Notes: generated from the letters alone by a model not told the origin. 59,114 bases of DNA from Streptomyces sp. ISL-1 (GCF_018614585.1 NZ_JAGGOI010000030.1:1-59114), one strand, 5' to 3'; shown: positions 17,132 to 27,662, numbered from the stretch's first letter. Numbers and translations: made by a program.

Positions 17132-18076
17132 GTGCAGCGCTGGCGTGGCTTGGAGGACATCCCCCAGGACTGGGGACGCAGCGTCGTCACCATCGGCTCC
17201 TACGACGGGGTCCACCGCGGACACCAGCTGATCATCGGGCGGACGGTGGAGCGGGCGCGCGAGCTCGGGGTGCCCTCGGTCGTGGTGACCTTCGACCCGC
17301 ACCCGAGCGAGGTCGTCCGCCCCGGCAGCCATCCGCCGCTGCTCGCGCCGCACCACCGGCGCGCCGAGCTGATGGCGGAGCTGGGCGTCGACGCAGTGCT
17401 GATCCTTCCCTTCACCATCGAGTTCTCGAAGCTGTCCCCCGCGGACTTCATCGTGAAGGTCCTGGTCGACAAGTTGCACGCACGCGCGGTCATCGAGGGC
17501 CCGAACTTCCGCTTCGGCCACAAGGCCGCGGGGAATGTCGCGTACCTGGCCGAGCTGGGCGCGACGTACGACTACGAGGTCGAGGTCGTGGACCTCTTCG
17601 TCAGCGGCGCGGCGGGCGGCGGCGAGCCCTTCTCCTCGACCCTGACCCGCCGCCTGATCGCCTCCGGCGACGTCGAGGGCGCGGGGGAGATCCTGGGCCG
17701 CCCGCACCGCGTCGAGGGCGTGGTGGTGCGCGGCGCGCAGCGCGGCCGCGAGCTGGGCTACCCGACGGCGAACGTGGAGACGCTGCCGCACACGGCGATC
17801 CCCGCGGACGGGGTGTACGCGGGGTGGCTGACGGCGACGGGCGAGAGGATGCCGGCCGCGATCTCGGTGGGCACGAACCCGCAGTTCGACGGCACGGAGC
17901 GGACGGTGGAGGCGTACGCGATCGACCGGGTGGGTCTGGAGCTGTACGGGCTGCATGTGGCGGTGGACTTCTTGGCGTATGTGCGGGGCCAGGAGAAGTT
18001 CGACTCGATCGAGGCGTTGCTGGACGCGATTGCGGCGGACGTCAAGAAGTGCCGCGAGCTGACGGCGTCGGCGTAG
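17132..18076 (+). CDS. ribF: Bifunctional riboflavin kinase/FAD synthetase
   Basis: RibF phosphorylates riboflavin to FMN and adenylylates it to FAD. The 314-residue length is typical. The N-terminal FAD synthetase domain carries the nucleotidyltransferase motif GSYDGVHRGHQ (residues 22-32), and the C-terminal flavokinase domain has GRELGYPTANVE and GVYAGWL. GAGGAG at 17118-17123 supports GTG 17132. It follows the large multidomain gene by 41 bases in the same direction and ends before a converging ABC-transporter gene. Confidence 0.95.
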   Translation: MQRWRGLEDIPQDWGRSVVTIGSYDGVHRGHQLIIGRTVERARELGVPSVVVTFDPHPSEVVRPGSHPPLLAPHHRRAELMAELGVDAVLILPFTIEFSKLSPADFIVKVLVDKLHARAVIEGPNFRFGHKAAGNVAYLAELGATYDYEVEVVDLFVSGAAGGGEPFSSTLTRRLIASGDVEGAGEILGRPHRVEGVVVRGAQRGRELGYPTANVETLPHTAIPADGVYAGWLTATGERMPAAISVGTNPQFDGTERTVEAYAIDRVGLELYGLHVAVDFLAYVRGQEKFDSIEALLDAIAADVKKCRELTASA

Positions 18077-18255
18077 CGCCGGGCGGCGCGGCGTCCGGTT
18101 CGCGGGTTTCGCGGTTGCCCCGGTCAGCGCGGTGGCCCTTTGTGGCCGCTCCGGGCTCGTGTCCTGCACTGCGCTGCGCTGCGTCTGATGTGCGGCTCCG
18201 CCGCGTGGTCACCGCGCTTCGCGCGACTTGTGCCGCTGCGGCGCGGGGCCGTCGC

Positions 18256-19230
<975 letters not shown>

Positions 19231-19303
19231 GACTGGCTCCTGGGTTAGGCCCCGGCGAGGCGCTGAACCGGGCTGGCGGACAGAGGAGTTCGGGGCAGGC
19301 GTG

Positions 19304-20281
19304 TCACAGCGGCACCGCCCCCGCGTGGACGCATGCCGCCCGGTGCCCCTCCCCGACCGCCGACAGTTCCTGGTCCTGAAGCGCACACGCGTCCAGCGCG
19401 ACCGGGCAGCGCGGGTGGAACGTACAGCCGCTCGGCAGTGCCGACGGGTCGGGCGGGTCGCCCGGCAGGCCGCGCGGGGCCCGGCGCGAGCCGATGTCGC
19501 CGATGCGCGGGAAGGCCGCGGACAGGGCGCGCCCGTACGGGTGCTCCGCCGCGCTGTACACCGCCTGCGCCGGGCCCTCCTCGACGACCCGGCCCGCGTA
19601 CATCACGGCGAGCCGGTCGCAGGTGTCGGCGAGCACCGCAAGATCGTGGCTGATCATCAGCAGGCTGATGTCCTGCTCGGCGACCAGCTGCTCGATCAGC
19701 CGCAGGATCTGCGCCTGGATCATCACATCGAGCGCGGTGGTCGGCTCGTCCGCCACGATGAGCCGGGGGTCGCAGGCGAGCGCCATCGCGATCATGACGC
19801 GCTGGCGCTGGCCGCCGGACAGCTCGTGCGGATACGCGTCCGCGCGGGAAAGGGGCAGCCCCACGTGCTGAAGGAGCTCGGCAACCCGCTTCTTCGCCGC
19901 CGCCGGCGTGGTCTTGCGGTGCAGCAGGATCGGCTCGGCGATCTGCTCGCCGACCCGGTGCACCGCGTTGAGCGAATGCATCGCGCCCTGGAAGACGATC
20001 GACGCGCCGGCCCACCGCACGGCCCGCAGCCGCCCCCACTTCATGGCGAGGACGTCCTCCCCGTCGAGGAGGATCTCGCCGGAGAGCTTGGCGGAAGCGG
20101 GGAGAAGGCGGAGGAGGGCCAGGGCCAGTGTGGACTTGCCGCAGCCCGATTCGCCCGCGAGTCCCAGCTTCTGCCCGGCGGCCACGCTCAGATCCACACC
20201 GCGTACGGCCGGGACGGCCCGCGCCCCCGAACCGTATGTCACCCGCAGGTTCCTGACTTCGAGCAGGCGCTGCGCAGTCAT
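19304..20281 (-). CDS. Peptide ABC transporter ATP-binding protein (DppD/OppD type)
   Basis: A 325-residue ATPase paired with the DppF-type subunit. It has Walker A GESGCGKST, signature LSGGQRQRV, Walker B LIVADEP with TTALD, and switch region MISHDLAVLA. The C terminus holds the Cys-containing extension SGCTFHPRCP seen in oligopeptide/dipeptide importers, where in several homologues Cys residues bind an Fe-S cluster. ATG 20281 overlaps the end of the permease gene before it by four bases. Confidence 0.93.
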   Translation of the reverse strand: MTAQRLLEVRNLRVTYGSGARAVPAVRGVDLSVAAGQKLGLAGESGCGKSTLALALLRLLPASAKLSGEILLDGEDVLAMKWGRLRAVRWAGASIVFQGAMHSLNAVHRVGEQIAEPILLHRKTTPAAAKKRVAELLQHVGLPLSRADAYPHELSGGQRQRVMIAMALACDPRLIVADEPTTALDVMIQAQILRLIEQLVAEQDISLLMISHDLAVLADTCDRLAVMYAGRVVEEGPAQAVYSAAEHPYGRALSAAFPRIGDIGSRRAPRGLPGDPPDPSALPSGCTFHPRCPVALDACALQDQELSAVGEGHRAACVHAGAVPL

Positions 20282-21207
20282 CGAGCCACCCCCAGCTTCG
20301 GGTTGAGCACGGCCTCGATCGCCCGGCCGCACAGCGTGAAGGCCAGCGCCACCAGCGCGATGGCGATCCCGGGCGGCGCCAGATACCACCAGTGGCCGGA
20401 GGAGACAGCGCCCGCCTCCCGCGCGTCCTGGAGCATGCCGCCCCAGGAGACGATCGTCGGATCGCCGAGGCCGAGGAACGCGAGCGTCGCCTCCGTCAGG
20501 ATCGCCGTGGAGATGCCGAGCGTCGTCTGGGCGAGGACCAGCGGCATGACGTTGGGCAGCACATGCCGGGTCATGATGTGGCTGTGGCCGCCACCGAGTG
20601 CCTTGGCTCGCTCGATGTACGGACGCGACTCGACCGCGATCGTCTGCGCCCGCACCAGACGGGCCGTGGTCGGCCAGCTGGTGACGCCGATCGCCAGGAT
20701 CACCGTCCAGACGCTCCGGGACATCACGGTCGCGAGCACGATCGCCAGCACCAGCGTCGGCATCACCAGGAACCAGTCAGTGATCCGCATGATGACGGTC
20801 GAGAACCAGCCGCCGTAGTGACCGGCGGTGATGCCGACCAGGGTTCCGATGGCCACCGACAGCGCGGCGGCCAGCAGTCCGACGGTGAGCGAGATCCGTG
20901 CGCCCCAGACCAGCAGCCCGAGCAGGGAGCGCCCGAACTGGTCGGTGCCCAGGGGGAATTCGGCGCTCGGAGATTCCAGAGCCGTGCCCGGCGCGTTCGT
21001 CACGCTCTGCACGTCGCCGCCGACGAGCAGCGGCGCGGCGAGCGCGATCAGGGCGATGAGCGCGAGCGCGCCGAGACCGAAGAGGCCCGCCCGGTGAGTG
21101 CGGTACGAGCGCCAGAAGCGGGCCACTGAACCGCGGCGGCGCGCCCAGGCGAGGGACCTCGCGCTCCGGGTGGTACGTGCGGTCTTGGGGACCGGTGTGA
21201 TCGTCAT
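20278..21207 (-). CDS. Peptide ABC transporter permease (DppC/OppC type)
   Basis: A 309-residue inner-membrane permease. The N terminus has the OppC_N segment (FWRSYRTHRAGLFGLGALAL) and a first helix; the periplasmic-side motif FPLGTDQFGRSLL is typical; and the EAA loop that contacts the ATPases reads ERAKALGGGHSHIMTRHVLPN. About six membrane segments are visible. Its start overlaps the stop of the DppB-type gene (ATGA at 21207-21204), and its stop overlaps the next start in the same way. Confidence 0.93.
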   Translation of the reverse strand: MTITPVPKTARTTRSARSLAWARRRGSVARFWRSYRTHRAGLFGLGALALIALIALAAPLLVGGDVQSVTNAPGTALESPSAEFPLGTDQFGRSLLGLLVWGARISLTVGLLAAALSVAIGTLVGITAGHYGGWFSTVIMRITDWFLVMPTLVLAIVLATVMSRSVWTVILAIGVTSWPTTARLVRAQTIAVESRPYIERAKALGGGHSHIMTRHVLPNVMPLVLAQTTLGISTAILTEATLAFLGLGDPTIVSWGGMLQDAREAGAVSSGHWWYLAPPGIAIALVALAFTLCGRAIEAVLNPKLGVAR

Positions 21208-22253
21208 CGGCCCACCCGGGGATCGAGCAGCGGATAGAGCAGGTCGGCGAGGAGATTCATCAGGATCATCGCGCCGGCGAAGACCACGAAGAGCCCCTGC
21301 ACCAGCGGCAGATCGGGCACGCTCAGTGCCTGGTAGAAGAGCCCGCCCAGGCCCGGCCAGGAGAACACCGTCTCGACGAGGATCGAACCGGCCGCCACAT
21401 GCCCCAGATTGATGAAGACCATCGTGACGGTGGGCAGCAGCGCATTGGGCACGGCGTGCCGGCGGCGTACGGCATCGTCCCGCAGCCCCTTGGCCCGAGC
21501 CGTCGTCAGATAGTCGCTGCCCATCTCGTCCAGCAGCGACGAGCGCATCACCAGCAGCGTCTGGGCATACCCGACCGCGACCAGCGTGATGACCGGAAGC
21601 ACCATGTGGTGCGCGACATCGCCGATGTACGCGAAGCCGGTCTTGTCGCCCGACTCCATGCCGCCGGTCGGGAACAGGCCTGGGATCGGGCCGACACCCA
21701 CCGAGAAGGTGATGATCAGCAGCAGGCCGAGCCAGAACGACGGCACGGACCACAGGGTCAGCGCCATGCCCGTGTTCACCTTGTCGCCGAGGCTGCCGTG
21801 CCGCCAGGCGGAGCGGGTGCCGAGCCAGAGACCGATCGCCGAGTAGATGACCACGGCGACCCCGGTGAGCAGGAGCGTCGCGGGCAGCTTCTGCGCGATC
21901 AGCTCGCCGACGGGCGCGTGGAACTGGTAGGACGTACCGAGATCGCCCGTCAGCGCCTTGCCGCAGTAGTCGGTGAACTGCTGCCACATCGGCTGGTCGA
22001 GGCCGAACTGGCGGCGTAACGACGCCAGTTGTTCGGCCGACGTCGGCATGCCGTGCGTCATGGCCTTGACCGGGTCGCCAGGGATGATCCGGAAGAGGAA
22101 GAAGCTGGTGACGAGCACCGCGAGCAGCGAGATCGCCGCGCCGCCCAGCCTGCCCGCCACATAGAGGAGATAGGCGCGTGCGCTGCCGCTCGTGGTGCGG
22201 GCCTCGGGGGCTCGCACCACGGCGGCGGTGCCGGTCGTGCTTGTCGTGCTCAT
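21204..22253 (-). CDS. Peptide ABC transporter permease (DppB/OppB type)
   Basis: A 349-residue permease. The first membrane helix and signature ALVTSFFLFRIIPGDP-like region (LLAVLVTSFFLFRIIPGDPV) identify the DppB class; the extracellular domain has LGTSYQFHAPVGELI; the EAA loop is TTARAKGLRDDAVRRRHAVPN. About six membrane segments. It starts three bases after the stop of the binding-protein gene and forms the channel with the DppC-type subunit. Confidence 0.93.
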   Translation of the reverse strand: MSTTSTTGTAAVVRAPEARTTSGSARAYLLYVAGRLGGAAISLLAVLVTSFFLFRIIPGDPVKAMTHGMPTSAEQLASLRRQFGLDQPMWQQFTDYCGKALTGDLGTSYQFHAPVGELIAQKLPATLLLTGVAVVIYSAIGLWLGTRSAWRHGSLGDKVNTGMALTLWSVPSFWLGLLLIITFSVGVGPIPGLFPTGGMESGDKTGFAYIGDVAHHMVLPVITLVAVGYAQTLLVMRSSLLDEMGSDYLTTARAKGLRDDAVRRRHAVPNALLPTVTMVFINLGHVAAGSILVETVFSWPGLGGLFYQALSVPDLPLVQGLFVVFAGAMILMNLLADLLYPLLDPRVGR

Positions 22254-22256
22254 CGA

Positions 22257-24074
22257 CTATTCACGGTCTTCCGCGGTGGTACGACGGCGCATCATGACGA
22301 AGATCCCGATGGCGGCGGCGAGGACGACTGCCGCGCCGATGCCGATCACGATGCCCGTCGAGGAGCCGCTGTCGGAGCTGCCGTCGCCCGCGGCCGGCTC
22401 GGCCGACCACCAGCTCCAGTAGCCGTCCTGGCCCCAGAGGTTGCCCGCGGCCTCCGGCATCGTCTTGATGGACTTGATCTGGTCGGTACGGTACGCCTCG
22501 ACGGCGTTCGGATACGCGATGACATTCATGTATCCCGTGTCGTACAGCCGAGATTGCATCTGCTTGACGAGTTCGGTCCGCTTGGCCGCGTCGTACTCCG
22601 CGGTCTGCTGCGCGTACAGCTCGTCGAACTGCTTGTCGCAGATGAAGTTGTCGGTCGCGCCCGTGTCCTTGGGCGTGGCCGGGAGCGCGGCGCAGGTGTG
22701 GATGGACAGGACGAAGTCCGGGTCGGGGTTGACCGACCAGCCGTCGAAGGCCAGGTCGTAGTCGCCCTTGATCCAGGGGTCGGAGACATTGTCGAGACAG
22801 TCGACCTTGAGCCCGACGCCGATCTCGCCCCACCACTCCTGGAGGTACTTGCCGATCGCCTTGTCGTTGGGGTCGGTGGCGTGGCAGAGGATGCGCAGAT
22901 CGAGGGCCTTGCCGTCCTTGCCGACGCGCTTGCCGCCGCCGGTCTTCTTGTAGCCGGCCCGGTCGAGGAGGGCGGCGGCCTTCGCCGGGTCGTACGCGAT
23001 CTTCTGACTCGTGTCGGGCTTCCAGAAGTACGAGTCGAAGCGCGGCGGGATATAGCCCTCGCCCTCCACGGCGTGGCCCTGGAAGACCTTGTCGACGATG
23101 GTCTTGCGGTCGGTGGCGTGGAAGAGCGCCTTGCGCACGGCCGGGTCGAGCAGGGCCTTGTGGCCGTTGCCGAACGTCTTGCCGTCCTTGGACCTTGCCC
23201 CCGGGTTGGTGGCGAGAGCGAAGAAGCGGCGGCCGGGAGCGTCGTTGACCTTGATGTTCTTGGCGCTCTTCAGGGCTGTGGCCTGGGCGGGGGTCAGGCC
23301 CTGGACGAAGGAGACCTCGCCCTTCTGCAGCGCCGCCACGGCCGCGTCACCGTCCTTGTAGTACTTGAATACAAGCTCGTCGAACTTGGGCGCGCCGCGC
23401 CAGAAGTCCTTGTTGGGCTTGAGCTTGACGAACTGGTCGACCTTGAAGTCGGTGATGACGAAGGGGCCGTTGCCCACGACCGGGAACTGCTTGTCGTTGT
23501 TGAACTTCGAGAAGTCGCCGACCTTCTCCCAGACGTGCTTGGGCACGATCGGCACATCCAGCGCCGTCATGGTGGCCTGAGGCTTCTTCAGCTCTATGAC
23601 CAGCGTCTCGAGGTCCGGGGCTGTGACCTTCTTGAAGTTGGCGGTGAAGCTGCCGTTGGCGGTGGCGGCGTTCTCGTCCGTCATCATCTTGTTGAAGGTC
23701 CAGGCGGCGTCCTCGGCGGTGGCCTGATTCCCGTCGGACCACTTGGAGTTCTTCCGGATGGTGTACGTCCACGTCAGCTTGTCCGGGGACGTCTTCCACT
23801 CGGTGGCCAGCCCCGGGACCGTGCGAGCGTCCTTGACGTCGTAATTCGTCAGGTACTCATAGGCCAGCCGGTGGATGGTGGTGCTCACCAGCTTCTGCGC
23901 CAGGAACGGGCTGAGGGAGTCCACGCTCTGCGAGACGGCGACGGTGAGGACCTTCTTGCCGCCGTGGTCCTCGCCGGCGGCCTGGGCCGAGGGGGTTGCT
24001 GTTCCGGCCACCAGTGCGGCGGCGGCGCCTGAGGCCAGAAGCAGTCGGATGCGGGCTGGAACCTTAGTGACCAT
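22257..24074 (-). CDS. Peptide ABC transporter substrate-binding protein with C-terminal membrane anchor
   Basis: A 605-residue SBP_bac_5 protein that should bind peptides outside the membrane and hand them to the DppB/C-type permeases. The N terminus is an export signal (RIRLLLASGAAAALVAGTA then SAQA before AGED) with no lipobox Cys. The family core includes LTWTYTIRKNSKWSDG and NGPFVITDFKVD. The last about 32 residues are a membrane helix (GIVIGIGAAVVLAAAIGIFV) followed by MMRRR, so the protein looks anchored at its C terminus instead of lipidated. ATG 24074 is favoured over ATG 24095 because GAGG lies about 12 bases upstream of it; MTRGPLP would otherwise be added. First gene of the importer operon. 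Confidence 0.9.
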   Translation of the reverse strand: MVTKVPARIRLLLASGAAAALVAGTATPSAQAAGEDHGGKKVLTVAVSQSVDSLSPFLAQKLVSTTIHRLAYEYLTNYDVKDARTVPGLATEWKTSPDKLTWTYTIRKNSKWSDGNQATAEDAAWTFNKMMTDENAATANGSFTANFKKVTAPDLETLVIELKKPQATMTALDVPIVPKHVWEKVGDFSKFNNDKQFPVVGNGPFVITDFKVDQFVKLKPNKDFWRGAPKFDELVFKYYKDGDAAVAALQKGEVSFVQGLTPAQATALKSAKNIKVNDAPGRRFFALATNPGARSKDGKTFGNGHKALLDPAVRKALFHATDRKTIVDKVFQGHAVEGEGYIPPRFDSYFWKPDTSQKIAYDPAKAAALLDRAGYKKTGGGKRVGKDGKALDLRILCHATDPNDKAIGKYLQEWWGEIGVGLKVDCLDNVSDPWIKGDYDLAFDGWSVNPDPDFVLSIHTCAALPATPKDTGATDNFICDKQFDELYAQQTAEYDAAKRTELVKQMQSRLYDTGYMNVIAYPNAVEAYRTDQIKSIKTMPEAAGNLWGQDGYWSWWSAEPAAGDGSSDSGSSTGIVIGIGAAVVLAAAIGIFVMMRRRTTAEDRE

Positions 24075-24214
24075 GGGAAGGGGACCTCGCGTCATCACTC
24101 GCTCGGAGTAGGCAGGTTGAGCTCTGGTTCGCCAATTGGTGAAGCGAGGTTTATCAGCGGCGGTCGATTGCGTCAACGGTCCGTCAAACCCCGTGTGGGC
24201 TGCGGGAATACGCT

Positions 24215-24248
24215 GAGGGCCCGCACCGTGGAGACGGTGCGGGCCCTC
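24215..24248 (-). terminator. Perfect 15-bp stem terminator after the EspI-like gene
   Basis: Bases 24215-24229 pair perfectly with 24234-24248 around a four-base loop. It lies 22 bases beyond the stop of the minus-strand gene ending at 24271, and upstream of the importer operon, so it isolates the secretion locus from the dpp-type genes. Confidence 0.88.
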
Positions 24249-24270
24249 ATTGGCTGAGACCTCTGTCGCG

Positions 24271-27200
24271 CTACTGCTGAGGGGCTGGCGGTGCCTGCGG
24301 AGGCTGCTGATGGGGCCATCCGGCAGGCGGTACGGGCCCCTGCAACTCGGGCTGTCCGGCGCCACCCGGACGGCCCTGCTGATCGGGGTGACCCGGCCCG
24401 CCCGGCTGGCCGGGAGGCGGTCCGGCCGGGTTCGCGGGGGGCTGGGCCTGGGAGGGCAGCGAGTGCTGCCAGCCCTGCGGCGGGTACGGCTGGTGGGGCG
24501 GCTGGCCTCCGTACGGCTGCTGCGGCTGGCCCTGCTGGGGGTAGGGCTGCTGAGGGGGCTGCGGCTGCTGAGGCGCGTAGGGCTGACCGGGCATCGGCCG
24601 GCCCGGGACCGGCTGCCCCGGCATCTGCTGCCCGCCCGGCATCGGCGGGACCATGTGCGGCGGCGGGTTGCCGTCCGCCGTCCACAGCCCCTGCTGCTGC
24701 TGAGCCCGTACGAAGTCCTCGGCGATGAGCGCGGAGAGATTGAAGTACGCCTCACGGGTCTTCGGGCGCATCATGTCCAGGTCGACCTCGGCGCCGGCCG
24801 ACAGGTGCTCGTCGAAGGGCACCACGATGACACCGCGGCAGCGCGTCTGGAAGTGCTGCACAATGTCGTCGACCTTGATCATCTTGCCGGTCTCGCGTAC
24901 CCCGGAGATGACCGTGATGGAACGCTGCACCAACTCGGCGTACCCGTGCGCGGACAGCCAGTCGAGGGTCGTCGACGCGCTGCTCGCGCCGTCCACGGAG
25001 GGCGTCGAGACGATGATCAACTGGTCGGCCAGATCCAGCACTCCACGCATCGCGCTGTAGAGCAGACCGGTGCCGGAGTCGGTGAGGATGATCGGGTACT
25101 GCTTGCCCAGTACGTCGATCGCGCGCCGGTAGTCCTCGTCGTTGAAGGCCGTCGAGACCGCCGGGTCGACGTCGTTGGCGATGATCTCCAGACCGGAGGG
25201 GGCCTGCGATGTGAACCGGCGGATGTCCATGTACGAGTTGAGGTACGGGATCGCCTGCACCAGGTCGCGGATGGTGGCCCCGGTCTCCCGGCGCACCCGG
25301 CGGCCGAGCGTGCCGGCGTCGGGGTTGGCGTCGATCGCCAGGATCTTGTCCTGCCGCTCGGTGGCCAGCGTCGAGCCCAGCGCGGTGGTCGTCGTGGTCT
25401 TGCCGACGCCGCCCTTGAGGCTGATGACCGCGATCCGGTAGCAGGACAGCACCGGCGTACGGATCAGCTCCAGCTTGCGCTGCCGCTCGGCCTCCTCCTT
25501 CTTGCCGCCGAGCTTGAAGCGGGCGGAGCTGGAGGGATTGCGGCTGCTCTTGGCCTTCTGCTTGTTGTTGCGCAGGAGGCGGTCGGAGGAGAGCTCGACG
25601 GCCGCGGTGTACCCGAGCGGGGCGCCCGGAACGGAACGCTCGCGCTGGTCGTGCGTCACCGCCGTGGGCCAGGCGGCACCGGTGCGCGGGTCCGTGGGAC
25701 CGACCGGAGGCTGGGCGTGGGGCGGGCCCTGGGGGGCGTGGGGGTGCGCCTGCGGGTGGGACTGCTGCGCGGGCAGATGGGGCGTGGCGGGCGCGGGCAG
25801 GTTGGGCGTCTGCGGCGCCGGCGGTACGGGCGCGTGCGCGCCGGGCTGCTGGCCCGGGTTACCGGGCTGTCCCGGCTGTCCCGGTTGCGGGAAGCCGTAA
25901 CCGCCCTGCTGGTCCGGGTAACCGGGCTGTCCCGGCTGGCCGTGGGGGAAGCCGTAACCGGTCTGCGGTGCCTGGGGGTTGGGGCCCGGTAGGGCGGGCG
26001 GCAGCGGGGCGGAGGGTGCGGGCTGGCCCGGCTGTCCCGGTTGCGGGAAACCGTAACCGCCCGGCTGGTCCGGGTAACCGGGCTGTCCCGGCTGGCCGTG
26101 GGGGAAGCCGTAACCGGTCTGCGGTGCCTGGGCGTCGGGGCCCGGTTGGGCAGGTGGCAGCGGGGCGGAGGGTGCGGGCTGGCCCGGGTGTCCCGGCTGC
26201 GGGAAACCGTAACCGCTGTGCTGGTCGGCGGCGTGCCCGGGCTGCCCCGGCTGTCCCGGCTGCGGGAAACCGTAACCGCCCGGCTGCTGAGGCGTGGGGG
26301 TCGGCCAGGCGGGCGGGCTCTGGGGGCCGCCCTGCACCGGCTGCTGCGGCTGCGGCTGCGGCGGGGCGGACTGCTCCGCGGTCTGCGGCGATACGGGCCA
26401 TTGCGGCGCGGACGGCGGCGCGGCGGGCTGGAAGGCGGGCGGCAGCGGCGGCAGTGGGGCGCTCTCCCCATGCCCCTGTTCCGGTGCGGACGGTGTCGGG
26501 GACCAGCGCTGAGCCGGCACGGACCCGGGCGCGGTGTCCTGGGGCGCGGAGTCGGCCGGCTCGTCGGCCGTCACCTCTCCCACGCCTTGCGGGGCGCTTT
26601 CGTCGCGGGGCTCGGCGTCGTCGCCGTCCCGGACTTCTGCGTCCCGCAGCTCGGAGTCCGGTACCTCTGCGTCCCGCACCTCGGCGTCGTGGACCTCTGC
26701 GTCCCGTACGTCGGAGGGGTCTTCGGGGCCGTCGGCGTCCGCGGCCTCTCCGGCCTCGTCGGCCGGACGCTCGGCCGAGGCCTCGGCGGCATCGGCCGCC
26801 CCGGCCGCGACCGGGGCCGCGGGATCGCCGGAACCCTCCGCAGCGCTCTCGTCGGCCTCGTTTGCCGCCGCTGCCCGCTCCTCCATCTCGCGCTTCAGCG
26901 CGGCGGGGGAGAACCGCATGGTCGCTCCGCTCTCCACATCGCCGCCCCCGAAGGGCTGCGGCGCGGGCTCGGCGGCCGCCTCGGCAACCGGAGCCGGAGC
27001 CGGGACGGGAGCCGCAGGAGGCGTCTGCACAGGAGCAGGCGCAGGAGCAGGGGGCGCAGGCGCGGGCGTCGGCGCAGGCGCCTGAACCTGTGCCGGCGGC
27101 GGTGTCGGCGCAGGCGCCCAGTTGGGCTCGAAGCCACTGCCCGCGGGCAGCCCAGGCACGGCCACCGGCGCCCCGTTCGGCGGCGGCGGCGTGTGTCCCT

Positions 27201-27369
27201 GCTGCCCTGAGCCGCCGCCCGAGGTGTCGCCCGACGCGTTCTGCGTGTACCAGGCCGGCGGGGTGTAGTCGATGGTGAACTCACCCGTCAACTCGGCGGG
27301 ATCCGCGTCGGACTGATCATCGACGGGAATGTTCCAGCCCCCGTGGATCTCGTCCCGATCGCCGTTCAC
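24271..27369 (-). CDS. EspI-like protein: long Pro/Gln-rich N-terminal region fused to a MinD/ParA-type ATPase
   Basis: The 1032-residue protein has three parts. Residues 1-600 are disordered and Pro/Gln/Gly/Glu-rich, with six GYGFPxxGxPGQP units near residues 380-500. Residues about 645-910 are a MinD/ParA-like ATPase with the deviant Walker A KGGVGKTTTT near residue 655 and DANPDAGTLGRR. A second Pro/Gln tail follows. This is the layout of mycobacterial EspI (Rv3876) at ESX-1, and its location at the edge of an ecc gene cluster agrees. EspI has been implicated in control of ESX-1 by ATP level; whether that holds here is inference. AGGAGG seven bases before GTG 27369 defines the start. Confidence 0.85.
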   Translation of the reverse strand: MNGDRDEIHGGWNIPVDDQSDADPAELTGEFTIDYTPPAWYTQNASGDTSGGGSGQQGHTPPPPNGAPVAVPGLPAGSGFEPNWAPAPTPPPAQVQAPAPTPAPAPPAPAPAPVQTPPAAPVPAPAPVAEAAAEPAPQPFGGGDVESGATMRFSPAALKREMEERAAAANEADESAAEGSGDPAAPVAAGAADAAEASAERPADEAGEAADADGPEDPSDVRDAEVHDAEVRDAEVPDSELRDAEVRDGDDAEPRDESAPQGVGEVTADEPADSAPQDTAPGSVPAQRWSPTPSAPEQGHGESAPLPPLPPAFQPAAPPSAPQWPVSPQTAEQSAPPQPQPQQPVQGGPQSPPAWPTPTPQQPGGYGFPQPGQPGQPGHAADQHSGYGFPQPGHPGQPAPSAPLPPAQPGPDAQAPQTGYGFPHGQPGQPGYPDQPGGYGFPQPGQPGQPAPSAPLPPALPGPNPQAPQTGYGFPHGQPGQPGYPDQQGGYGFPQPGQPGQPGNPGQQPGAHAPVPPAPQTPNLPAPATPHLPAQQSHPQAHPHAPQGPPHAQPPVGPTDPRTGAAWPTAVTHDQRERSVPGAPLGYTAAVELSSDRLLRNNKQKAKSSRNPSSSARFKLGGKKEEAERQRKLELIRTPVLSCYRIAVISLKGGVGKTTTTTALGSTLATERQDKILAIDANPDAGTLGRRVRRETGATIRDLVQAIPYLNSYMDIRRFTSQAPSGLEIIANDVDPAVSTAFNDEDYRRAIDVLGKQYPIILTDSGTGLLYSAMRGVLDLADQLIIVSTPSVDGASSASTTLDWLSAHGYAELVQRSITVISGVRETGKMIKVDDIVQHFQTRCRGVIVVPFDEHLSAGAEVDLDMMRPKTREAYFNLSALIAEDFVRAQQQQGLWTADGNPPPHMVPPMPGGQQMPGQPVPGRPMPGQPYAPQQPQPPQQPYPQQGQPQQPYGGQPPHQPYPPQGWQHSLPSQAQPPANPAGPPPGQPGGPGHPDQQGRPGGAGQPELQGPVPPAGWPHQQPPQAPPAPQQ
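25909..26220. repeat. 156-bp in-frame tandem repeat inside the EspI-like gene
   Basis: Two near-identical units, 25909-26064 and 26065-26220, are spaced exactly 156 bp (52 codons). They encode the repeated Pro/Gly/Gln segment containing GYGFPHGQPGQPGYPDQ, about residues 383-487 of the protein. Shorter partial units flank them. Copy number is likely to vary between strains. Confidence 0.85.
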
Positions 27370-27662
27370 TTTGCCTCCTGGTGTGGTCGAGCACCCTTGT
27401 GCCGTGGTGGGTGGGGGCGACCTCTTCGTCCGATCGGCCCGGCTCTCCCCCTAGGGACGCGGTCAACACGCCCGCAGGTTCTTCTGCCGCGCCCTGTCCC
27501 ACCCTAATCGTCAACAATGCCCGTCCGGCAGGGCGGACCGCCCGCCGGCTGCTGTCCCGTACGTCACGCCCTGCCCCCAGGTGACCCGGGTGGGGCGCAG
27601 CGCAGGGAAGTCGACGGGTCAAAACCCTACAACTGCGTACGTACGGGAGGGCTTCCAGCCCG

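Noticed and set aside
18077..18255. GC-rich hairpin candidates between ribF and the converging ATPase gene
   Set aside because: Several short palindromes such as cgcgcttcgcgcg exist, but none forms a stem clearly better than chance in this composition.
22029..24032. Plus-strand frame of 667 codons opposite the binding-protein gene
   Set aside because: It mirrors a well-supported substrate-binding protein, and its product has no recognisable domain.
25880..26290. Repeated sequence considered as a CRISPR-like array
   Set aside because: The repeats are in-frame, have no unique spacers, and encode a Pro/Gly/Gln repeat of the EspI-like protein.
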